From: a virus
Virus record (IMG/VR): IMGVR_UViG_3300026519_000032
Location: 1-37,129 of that record
Length of the DNA: 37,129 bases
Direction: 5' to 3' (one strand)
In this document: in pieces, positions 32,735 to 37,129 of the stretch
Layout: each line of letters starts with the position of its first letter
How positions within the stretch are numbered: the stretch's first letter is position 1
Notes under the pieces: model-generated
Told to the model about the DNA's origin: nothing
What the model saw: the letters and a program-made list of their open reading frames with translations, nothing else
The model's database searches: none
Translations under genes and position numbers: made by a program

Positions 32735-33437
32735 CTCGCGGCCCGATAGCATCGCGCAGTTCCTGCGCCTTTGCGGCTTTCGACCCCCTGCGCTCAAGGC
32801 GCACAACGGCATCATCAAACATTGCGTCAGGAATGTCGCCTATCTTCTCAAGCCTGTATACCTTTACCGCCAGCGCCTCAAGGGCTTCCTGCGGATCAAA
32901 CCCGAGCGATCTGCATTTTTCCACGAGCGCTAGCTTGTGTTCTTCTGTGAGCTTTTGCGGCTCCGCCTCGACGCGCTCTTCATCCTCCTCGCCAGTCTCT
33001 AGCATGAGAATCTTCAGTAGCGCGCTTTTCACCGCATAACTGAGCGCCTTGCCTGGCGCCTTGTCACCCTCGTCTGTGGCGTGCGCCTCAACGACAAAAG
33101 TGCAGGTGTCGCTCGGTGTGTCGATATTAATGAAGGTCACCTCATAAACGGCTTCATACCTGATGATAGGCGTGCCACGCCTTGTCGCCATCCCGGTGTC
33201 CTGTACGGTTTTCCCTGATACCAGCGCAGGAACCACAATCACACCGGCCTCAATCATGTGAGACCTGACTGCGCGCGTCACGGCGTCGTGCGAGACAGCC
33301 AGGTATCGACCATCAATGTCCGCATCCTTCTTTATGTAAGCAACCTTGTCACGCACCCAGTTCAGCCGCTGGTATATGTTTTGGTTGATAGATCCGTCCT
33401 TGCCACCAACCCAATCAACCTGTAAGTCATCAGTCAT
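32727..33437 (-). CDS. ERF-family single-strand annealing recombinase
   Basis: This encodes 236 residues from the ATG at 33437 (GAGGAGG upstream). A longer in-frame stretch beyond 33437 is not coding in character and holds promoters. The ERF core is NIYQRLNWVRDKVAYIKKDA, then RYLAVSHDAVTRAVRSHMIE, with a later GKALSYAVKSALLKILMLET, the typical end of the annealing domain. The C-terminal third is a separate helical part. It pairs with YqaJ exonuclease and SSB as a phage recombination set and is first gene of the leftward operon. Confidence 0.9.
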   Translation of the reverse strand: MTDDLQVDWVGGKDGSINQNIYQRLNWVRDKVAYIKKDADIDGRYLAVSHDAVTRAVRSHMIEAGVIVVPALVSGKTVQDTGMATRRGTPIIRYEAVYEVTFINIDTPSDTCTFVVEAHATDEGDKAPGKALSYAVKSALLKILMLETGEEDEERVEAEPQKLTEEHKLALVEKCRSLGFDPQEALEALAVKVYRLEKIGDIPDAMFDDAVVRLERRGSKAAKAQELRDAIGPRDE

Positions 33438-33474
33438 TTTGTCCTCCTCTCTTCCGGTTGAATCACTGGTTGAT

Positions 33475-33502
33475 ATTATAGACGGGAAAACGCTAATTAC
33501 AA
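33475..33502 (-). promoter_or_regulatory. Leftward sigma-70 promoter for the recombination operon
   Basis: On the minus strand TATAAT (33480-33475) is a perfect -10. TTGTAA (33502-33497) lies 16 bases upstream as a moderate -35. Transcription would start near 33468 and the ribosome site for the annealase follows. The -35 abuts a ten-base palindrome shared with the rightward promoter. Confidence 0.65.
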
Positions 33503-33511
33503 ACAATTGTT
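33502..33511. promoter_or_regulatory. Palindromic operator candidate between divergent promoters
   Basis: AACAATTGTT is a perfect ten-base palindrome lying on the -35 regions of both divergent promoters. A repressor bound here would shut both off. The HTH protein coded at 33580 is the obvious candidate. No second copy was looked for beyond this gap by calculation. Confidence 0.45.
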
Positions 33512-33538
33512 GACAATCGTACAAGCAGAAAATAATAT
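33510..33538 (+). promoter_or_regulatory. Rightward sigma-70 promoter for the early genes
   Basis: TTGACA (33510-33515), a perfect -35, is followed after 17 bases by TAATAT (33533-33538), a four-of-six match to the -10. It faces the HTH gene at 33580 and lies back to back with the leftward promoter, with the palindrome at 33502-33511 touching both. Confidence 0.6.
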
Positions 33539-33579
33539 AAAAATACCGTAAACACGTAGCCAGTGATGGAGTGTTACAA

Positions 33580-33864
33580 ATGAAACAAAAATCGAAACAA
33601 TTGAATCTCAATACGGGCGCAAGAGCGCTGCCCGGCAGGCCCATGGTTGTCTCGCGCGCCAAAGGTTTGCGTCCAGAGTTTAAACGCTTACTGCGCGACT
33701 ATGGTTATCGCCCTATCGATATCGGCAGAATGATAGGCACAACCGGCGCAGCAATATCCATGGCTGTAACAAGGGGGTATCTCTCCGAGACTCTTGCGCG
33801 CCGCGTCGAAGATGCGACAGGCGGAAAGTATCGCGCACACCTGTTGATGGGGAGGAGGAAGTAA
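33580..33864 (+). CDS. HTH regulator, Cro/CI-like
   Basis: This encodes 94 residues from the ATG at 33580; GGAG lies upstream. The first 30 residues are basic and probably flexible. The helix-turn-helix is in GYRPIDIGRMIGTTGAAISM followed by AVTRGYLSETLARRVEDATG. The size and place, first rightward gene beyond a divergent promoter, match a Cro-type or CI-type switch protein. It probably binds the palindrome at 33502-33511 (inference). Confidence 0.65.
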   Translation: MKQKSKQLNLNTGARALPGRPMVVSRAKGLRPEFKRLLRDYGYRPIDIGRMIGTTGAAISMAVTRGYLSETLARRVEDATGGKYRAHLLMGRRK

Positions 33865-34151
33865 TGGGTACGCCAAGACGCCCGAAAAAGCCTGCTTGGA
33901 GCATAACCATATCCGACCCAGTGAAGAAGGCCCGCAACAGCCCGCTTGCACCAAACCCAAACACTCAAGAATATATCGAAGCCACCATTAGGCGGCTTTC
34001 GATATTCAGTGACATGGACCTGAAGAGCGACAACGAAATATCATCCGCCCTCGGTAAATATGGATTCGCGCTTGCCAATCGTCAGCGCGAATCGATGCGG
34101 CTGTGGTTGATTAAGCGCGCCGCACGCAGGGCGCAAAAAAATACGGCCTGA
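33864..34151 (+). CDS. Hypothetical early protein
   Basis: This encodes 95 residues. The N-terminal part is basic and Pro-rich (TPRRPKKPAWSIT) and the rest is helical (EYIEATIRRLSIFSDMDL, then ANRQRESMRLWLIKRAARRA). The start overlaps the preceding stop by one base (TAATG). No family is recognised. A DNA-binding or host-takeover role would be usual for this location, but nothing specific is seen. Confidence 0.6.
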   Translation: MGTPRRPKKPAWSITISDPVKKARNSPLAPNPNTQEYIEATIRRLSIFSDMDLKSDNEISSALGKYGFALANRQRESMRLWLIKRAARRAQKNTA

Positions 34152-34165
34152 TGCGTCAATTACCC

Positions 34166-34193
34166 TTGAAATAAAAACCGTTGTTGCTATTAT
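34166..34193 (+). promoter_or_regulatory. Sigma-70-like promoter for the 34225 gene
   Basis: TTGAAA (34166-34171) and TATTAT (34188-34193) are separated by 16 bases. The start would lie near 34200, inside a ten-base motif GTGGAATGTA that recurs upstream of the HTH gene at 35816-36025. Confidence 0.5.
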
Positions 34194-34203
34194 GTGGAAT
34201 GTA
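34194..34203 (+). promoter_or_regulatory. GTGGAATGTA motif, operator candidate
   Basis: GTGGAATGTA directly follows the -10 box of the 34225 gene. The same ten bases occur on the minus strand ahead of the HTH gene at 36025, there as part of an inverted repeat. A shared site for one regulator is the simplest reading. Confidence 0.4.
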
Positions 34204-34224
34204 TCCATAACGATGGAGTGCGCC

Positions 34225-34590
34225 ATGTTCTACTACGACGACGACTATGTTTACTCTGTGCCGACAGGTCCAAGGTCTGGGTATGAGACTGCTGATTGCG
34301 TGTGCCTAATCGAGGGAGACACGAACTTGCGCGTCAGGGTTGAGGCTACGCGCTACTGGGTGGCTGGTCATGCCGATGAGCGCGGCGAGCTGCCGCCGGA
34401 GCATGATACATGTATCACCAAGATTGCGCTGATTGGCAAGGATATAGTGGTCGATGAGCGCGATGTTGCGCTGCTTACAGGCCTGACTGAATATGAGGTC
34501 GAGAGGTCTTTGGTCGACCAGGTTGACACATTCCTCGACACTGGCGAGGATGAATCGATAACTGAAAGCCAGGATCGTGGTGAGTCATGA
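34225..34590 (+). CDS. Hypothetical acidic early protein
   Basis: This encodes 121 residues from the ATG at 34225, chosen because TGGAGTG lies before it; in-frame starts at 34192 and 34213 fall in the promoter or ribosome site. It is acidic, with an opening FYYDDDYVYSVPTGPRSGY, a beta-rich middle (LRVRVEATRYWVAGHADERG) and a helical, acidic end (LVDQVDTFLDTGEDESITES). It is the first gene after its own promoter. Function unknown. Confidence 0.6.
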   Translation: MFYYDDDYVYSVPTGPRSGYETADCVCLIEGDTNLRVRVEATRYWVAGHADERGELPPEHDTCITKIALIGKDIVVDERDVALLTGLTEYEVERSLVDQVDTFLDTGEDESITESQDRGES

Positions 34591-34652
34591 GTACAGTACT
34601 GTTGCCGATCACTGGTGTTTCAGATCTTGCCGGCGAACCAGGCATTTTATGA
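34587..34652 (+). CDS. Possible 21-residue peptide
   Basis: An ATG overlapping the previous stop (ATGA) opens a 21-codon frame (MSTVLLPITGVSDLAGEPGI and a final Leu). GGTGAG lies just before it. The frame is too short to judge, and it may only serve to couple translation to the genes downstream. It is listed because the gap is otherwise empty. Confidence 0.2.
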   Translation: MSTVLLPITGVSDLAGEPGIL

Positions 34653-34685
34653 TCTTGTGGTAATCACAGCGAGGAGGGTGTAAGT

Positions 34686-34790
34686 ATGGACTGGGTGCTG
34701 ATGTTAATTGCCTGGCTGGTTTTTGCCGGCTGGGTTGCCTATGCGTTTTCTTTGGTTGCAAACATTAACAATGATGATGACGATGAATGA
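34686..34790 (+). CDS. Small single-span membrane protein
   Basis: This encodes 34 residues: MDWVLMLIAWLVFAGWVAYA and a few more hydrophobic residues, then an acidic tail NNDDDDE. One transmembrane helix with the tail probably in the cytoplasm. GAGGAGGGTG lies nine bases before the ATG, a strong ribosome site, which supports a true gene although it is short. It overlaps the next gene by eight bases. Small early membrane proteins of phages often affect host envelope or superinfection; no specific function can be given. Confidence 0.55.
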   Translation: MDWVLMLIAWLVFAGWVAYAFSLVANINNDDDDE

Positions 34791-34998
34791 TGATATCCAG
34801 AAAATGATAAGCGACACGAAAGCCAGAATCGACATACTGCGCCTCACAGACAATGAACTGTACGAGCGGCTGGCCATGTGTGCTTCTCTCGTGTCGTCGC
34901 GCGCTGATCCTATTGTTGCTGGCGCGCTTGCTGACATTGTGATGATGCTTATCTCACGTATCGATGAAGCGAAAAGCGGGGGTAAGAATGCCCATTAA
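34783..34998 (+). CDS. Hypothetical helical protein
   Basis: This encodes 71 residues starting inside the end of the membrane-protein gene; an in-frame ATG two codons upstream (34777) is equally possible. The protein is helical throughout (DIQKMISDTKARIDILRLTD, then DPIVAGALADIVMMLISRID). No domain is recognised. It probably depends on translation of the membrane-protein gene, since it has no good ribosome site of its own. Confidence 0.5.
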   Translation: MNDDIQKMISDTKARIDILRLTDNELYERLAMCASLVSSRADPIVAGALADIVMMLISRIDEAKSGGKNAH

Positions 34999-35788
34999 TC
35001 CGTTGCTCAAGTCTGGCCATGTGTTTGATCTTGATCTTATGAACCCAAACCCGTCATCATCTAAAACCAAGGACGGGCCAAAGTATCGTGTATCTTTTGA
35101 GGTTGACCGTGATACGTGGGACTGGTTCATGGAGGCGGATACGTCTGGCATGATGATCGCAGCAAAGGCCGCGGTATATGCCGATATACCTGAAGACTGT
35201 AGCCAAGAGGACACAGCAACGGAAACCGCAAAAACAAGGGACTTGGTGAGCGTGGCAAACGAGCTGCACAAAGCGGGATTCTTCCGCAATCCGCTTGTAT
35301 ACAATGCGGCCGGCTCCGATGCCGATTATCAGGCATGGGTGAGGAGGCGCCCATGTGCTGTGTGCGGTGAGTATGATTGGAACGACGGCGTTCGGCAATG
35401 CGAATATGCGCATGTGAGGCGCGTGTCGCGCGGCGCAGGCGTGTCGGTCAAGCCTGAATATAGTGGCATCCCGCTATGCCACCAGCATCACGTCATGCAG
35501 CACAGCATGGGGGAAAAGTCGTTTTTTGATGACGTGGTTACCAGCCTTCCAGCTCGCCGCAAAAAAAAGATAGATGTGGCGCGTGAGTGGTTTGAGGTTG
35601 TATCTACCGAGTTCTTATCTGAATGGTGTAAAGAGCAGATAAAAAGCGATATCGGTGTGTCATCTATGTCTGAGGCGTCAGCCGACGATATTGTCGGGTG
35701 GGCAAGGTATCACGACATCATTTCATCGGTGCCACAGGCGGTGAGCGACATTGTGACTCCGCCCCTGTTGAGGGGGCAGGCTTATTAA
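34988..35788 (+). CDS. HNH-type zinc-binding nuclease-like protein
   Basis: This encodes 266 residues from the ATG at 34988 (GGGGGTAAG upstream). The N-terminal 70 residues form a beta-rich part (KYRVSFEVDRDTWDWFMEAD). The HNH-like core is about 120-175: C123-x2-C126 in PCAVCGEYDW, H142 in YAHVRRVSR, then C164-H165-x-H167-H168 in PLCHQHHVMQH. These could bind a structural zinc and the catalytic metal. The tail is helical. It may nick or cut DNA in recombination, as phage HNH proteins next to recombination genes do, but no substrate can be read from sequence. Confidence 0.65.
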   Translation: MPINPLLKSGHVFDLDLMNPNPSSSKTKDGPKYRVSFEVDRDTWDWFMEADTSGMMIAAKAAVYADIPEDCSQEDTATETAKTRDLVSVANELHKAGFFRNPLVYNAAGSDADYQAWVRRRPCAVCGEYDWNDGVRQCEYAHVRRVSRGAGVSVKPEYSGIPLCHQHHVMQHSMGEKSFFDDVVTSLPARRKKKIDVAREWFEVVSTEFLSEWCKEQIKSDIGVSSMSEASADDIVGWARYHDIISSVPQAVSDIVTPPLLRGQAY

Positions 35789-35808
35789 CACAAATCAAGG
35801 TTGTGTTA
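35786..35808. terminator. Weak inverted repeat between convergent genes
   Basis: TAACACAA (35786-35793) pairs with TTGTGTTA (35801-35808) around seven bases. It begins on the stop codon of the HNH gene and lies between it and the leftward HTH gene. A second small hairpin, GCCCC/GGGGC (35761-35777), is just before. The stems are short and lack T-tracts, so a bidirectional terminator is only a possibility. Confidence 0.3.
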
Positions 35809-35815
35809 CCGCAAT

Positions 35816-36025
35816 TCAGCCGCTACGCCTCATTGCCAGCTCGATGAGGCGTTCTTTTTTTACTTCCAGCAGAAGTTCTGCGCAACGCGCGGCCGCTGGA
35901 TGCACTCGCGTCTTTCCGCTTGCCCAATCACGATACGTTGGATAACTAACGCCTAAGGCTCGGCCCATTGCTACAGGGCCAAGGCACAAGCGCCGGCGGA
36001 TTCCTGTGAGTTCTTTAGCAGTCAT
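35816..36025 (-). CDS. XRE/HTH-type regulator
   Basis: This encodes 69 residues from the ATG at 36025, chosen because AAAGGA is five to six bases upstream; the frame is open a further 13 codons. The core is TAKELTGIRRRLCLGPVAMG then RALGVSYPTYRDWASGKTRV, a helix-turn-helix of the kind found in small XRE-like or plasmid-type repressors. It is the second HTH protein of the window. An inverted repeat just upstream of it contains the ten-base motif found also at the 34225 promoter, so it may regulate itself and that promoter (inference). Confidence 0.65.
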   Translation of the reverse strand: MTAKELTGIRRRLCLGPVAMGRALGVSYPTYRDWASGKTRVHPAAARCAELLLEVKKERLIELAMRRSG

Positions 36026-36057
36026 AAATGTCCTTTTCGCTCGGTTATCGTTGTTAC

Positions 36058-36078
36058 ATTCCACTTTTGTCGTGGAAT
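36058..36078. promoter_or_regulatory. Inverted repeat ATTCCAC-N7-GTGGAAT upstream of the HTH gene
   Basis: The two seven-base arms are perfect. A minus-strand TATTAT (36082-36077) overlaps one arm, and could be the -10 of this gene, but I find no convincing -35. The left arm read on the minus strand continues as GTGGAATGTA, identical to 34194-34203. Confidence 0.45.
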
Positions 36079-36088
36079 AATAGTTAGA

Positions 36089-36493
36089 TTACAATTTAGC
36101 CATCTCAGTAGCGGCAAGGTGTAGATTATAGAATACCTGTCCACCATTACGTTTAACCATCTTGGCTACCGCGCCTAATGACTTCCACTGACCTTGAGTA
36201 AATTTATCATCGTCATCATCTCGCAGCAGCACTAGCACTGTTTTATGTGGCCGCTTATTGCTGTCGTCCACTACTTCAGCGATAGAGTAAGTGCCTGTCA
36301 TTTTAGGGGTGATAGTATAAAGGCAAAAATCACACTGCTCACGTTCGCGCAATTCATTTGCTTGAGCGTCATCATCCCAGTCATCTACAACAGGGTTGAA
36401 ATACTCCATGCCTGCATCGTACAGATACACCATCATTCGGTTGCGCCATGTGCTTTCATTGCATGTGCCACCCAGGAAAACTCGTTTACTCAT
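36089..36493 (-). CDS. Nucleoside 2-deoxyribosyltransferase-like protein
   Basis: This encodes 134 residues from the ATG at 36493 (GAGGTGA five bases before); a GTG nine bases earlier is possible. The pattern KRVFLGGTCNESTWRNRMMV, then YFNPVVDDWDDDAQANE and FCLYTITPKMTGTYSIAEVV matches the small deoxyribosyltransferase fold, with the Glu of SIAEVV in the place of the catalytic nucleophile. These enzymes swap or remove bases of deoxynucleosides, so a nucleotide-salvage role is plausible for the infected cell. Some members of the fold instead act as NADases or signalling domains. Confidence 0.7.
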   Translation of the reverse strand: MSKRVFLGGTCNESTWRNRMMVYLYDAGMEYFNPVVDDWDDDAQANELREREQCDFCLYTITPKMTGTYSIAEVVDDSNKRPHKTVLVLLRDDDDDKFTQGQWKSLGAVAKMVKRNGGQVFYNLHLAATEMAKL

Positions 36494-36515
36494 ATTAATC
36501 ACCTCAGTAAATGTA

Positions 36516-36544
36516 ATCTAACAAGCGCAATCAACGCGTATCAA
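36516..36544 (-). promoter_or_regulatory. Weak leftward promoter candidate
   Basis: On the minus strand TTGATA (36544-36539) and TTAGAT (36521-36516) are 17 bases apart. The -10 matches only three of six positions, so this is a low-confidence call for the deoxyribosyltransferase-like gene. Confidence 0.25.
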
Positions 36545-36585
36545 TTCCGCTGCGCTCCATTGCCCGGTTATTGCGAACGTTATAT

Positions 36586-36915
36586 TTAATAATCAACCTT
36601 TAGGCGACCAGTCATAACGCCAATGATATTACTGGTCATCTCTTTTACAACATCGTCTGTTATAGATTCTCTAACCGTGACCTTAATATCTTCTGTGCGC
36701 TTTTCAAGTTCAGCGTCTACAGCCTTGGCAACAACCTTTAAAACCTGTTCTTTAGCAGCCTTTTCTATGATCGTGTCACCGCTAACACCGTATGCGCCTG
36801 TTTTTTCTGTCATGGCTTTATTTACTGCGGCAACAATAGACTCTCCGAATGCTGTTTTTGTAATTTCAGCCACGATTGCTGCTTGAATTTCTTTTGGGTC
36901 AATTTTAATTTCCAT
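36586..36915 (-). CDS. Hypothetical helical protein
   Basis: This encodes 109 residues from the ATG at 36915, with AAAGGAGGC four bases upstream, a near-perfect ribosome site; the frame is open for 13 codons before that. The product is a series of amphipathic helices (PKEIQAAIVAEITKTAFGES, then EQVLKVVAKAVDAELEKRTE). No family is recognised. The charged, helical nature and the strong start suggest an abundant early protein; the role is unknown. Confidence 0.65.
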   Translation of the reverse strand: MEIKIDPKEIQAAIVAEITKTAFGESIVAAVNKAMTEKTGAYGVSGDTIIEKAAKEQVLKVVAKAVDAELEKRTEDIKVTVRESITDDVVKEMTSNIIGVMTGRLKVDY

Positions 36916-36952
36916 TGCTGCCTCCTTTAATAAAAAATACAATAATGCGCTC

Positions 36953-36978
36953 AACCGGACGCAAAACCCGCGCCGGTT
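36953..36978 (-). terminator. Leftward terminator-like hairpin
   Basis: On the minus strand AACCGG-CGC pairs with GCG-T-CCGGTT around GGGTTTT, with one bulged T. The sequence after the stem is T-rich (TTATTGTATTTTTTATT). It lies just past the stop of the partial gene at the right edge and before the ribosome site of the 36915 gene. Confidence 0.5.
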
Positions 36979-36980
36979 AG

Positions 36981-37129
36981 CTATGTCGTTATGTTGCTAA
37001 AAATGCGGCTCATATTTTGTGCGTGTAATGCAAGCCGTATCAATTCATCTCTAAACGCAATCGGCGTTGCGTTAGCTTCTCGTTTGCTCAACGTTGGTTT
37101 GTTTCTCGCTTTTCCTCGCTTATCTTGAA
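36981..37129 (-). CDS. Hypothetical basic protein, 5' part outside the window
   Basis: The frame enters from the right edge (first full codon at 37127) and stops at 36981, giving the last 48 residues. The text is protein-like: a basic stretch (KRGKARNKPTLSKREANATP) followed by an amphipathic helix IAFRDELIRLALHAQNMSRI. A hairpin terminator follows its stop. The start lies outside, so length and function are open. It could be the tail of a small nucleic-acid-binding protein, judged only from charge. Confidence 0.45.
   Translation of the reverse strand, partial: QDKRGKARNKPTLSKREANATPIAFRDELIRLALHAQNMSRIFSNITT

Noticed and set aside
36981-37129. Circular closure of the window across its ends
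   Set aside because: Joining the ends would put the left partial gene into a frame that stops after 13 codons and leave the right partial gene without a start; no terminal repeat is seen.

Overview
The window is a contiguous piece of a double-stranded DNA tailed phage (Caudoviricetes) with a podovirus-like virion. This is read from a P22-like portal, an N4-gp56-type coat protein, a gp10-like nozzle/stabilisation protein, and the absence of any tail sheath, tape measure or baseplate gene. The host is probably Gram-negative: there is a phage lipoprotein with a lipobox, an M15-type endolysin behind an N-terminal membrane segment, and two perfect copies of the E. coli-type DnaA box. No integrase, DNA polymerase, primase, helicase or tRNA was recognised. 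The ends do not join into a continuous gene and I see no terminal repeat, so the real genome is longer than the window.

Layout. (1) 1-1019, minus strand: four small early-type genes, the first cut by the window edge. (2) 1020-1560: a hairpin-rich stretch without a convincing gene, ending in two tandem DnaA boxes. (3) 1561-5494, plus: small genes including a PD-(D/E)XK nuclease-like protein, an exported protein, a LamG-like repeat protein and a lipoprotein. (4) 5551-12202: packaging and head genes (small and large terminase, portal, scaffold, coat, head decoration), ended by a hairpin terminator. (5) 12247-15807: an inserted four-gene modification cassette (TPR-glycosyltransferase, SAM methyltransferase, radical-SAM/SPASM protein, GT-A glycosyltransferase). 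(6) 15804-24181: connector, fibre, nozzle and internal virion proteins. (7) 24181-30504: one 2107-residue polyvalent protein with zeta-kinase, ADP-ribosyltransferase and zincin protease domains, probably carried in the virion and injected. (8) 30494-31084: endolysin. (9) 31087-33437, minus: a recombination operon (ERF annealase, YqaJ exonuclease, SSB). (10) 33439-33579: back-to-back promoters around a palindrome. (11) 33580-35788, plus: early rightward genes with an HTH regulator and an HNH protein. (12) 35816 to the end, minus: a second HTH regulator, a deoxyribosyltransferase-like protein and small genes.

How it works together. Structural and lysis genes run as one tightly overlapping rightward series in which start and stop codons usually share bases. 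Recombination is supplied by the ERF-YqaJ-SSB set. Since no replicase is visible, replication may lean on the host, and the DnaA boxes fit that. The most unusual points are two small genes nested in the +1 frame of the giant gene. Each sits exactly at a domain junction behind nearly the same ribosome-binding site, and each shows the genome's normal codon bias where the main frame does not. The surface-modification cassette in the head operon and the structured untranslated region near the DnaA boxes come next.
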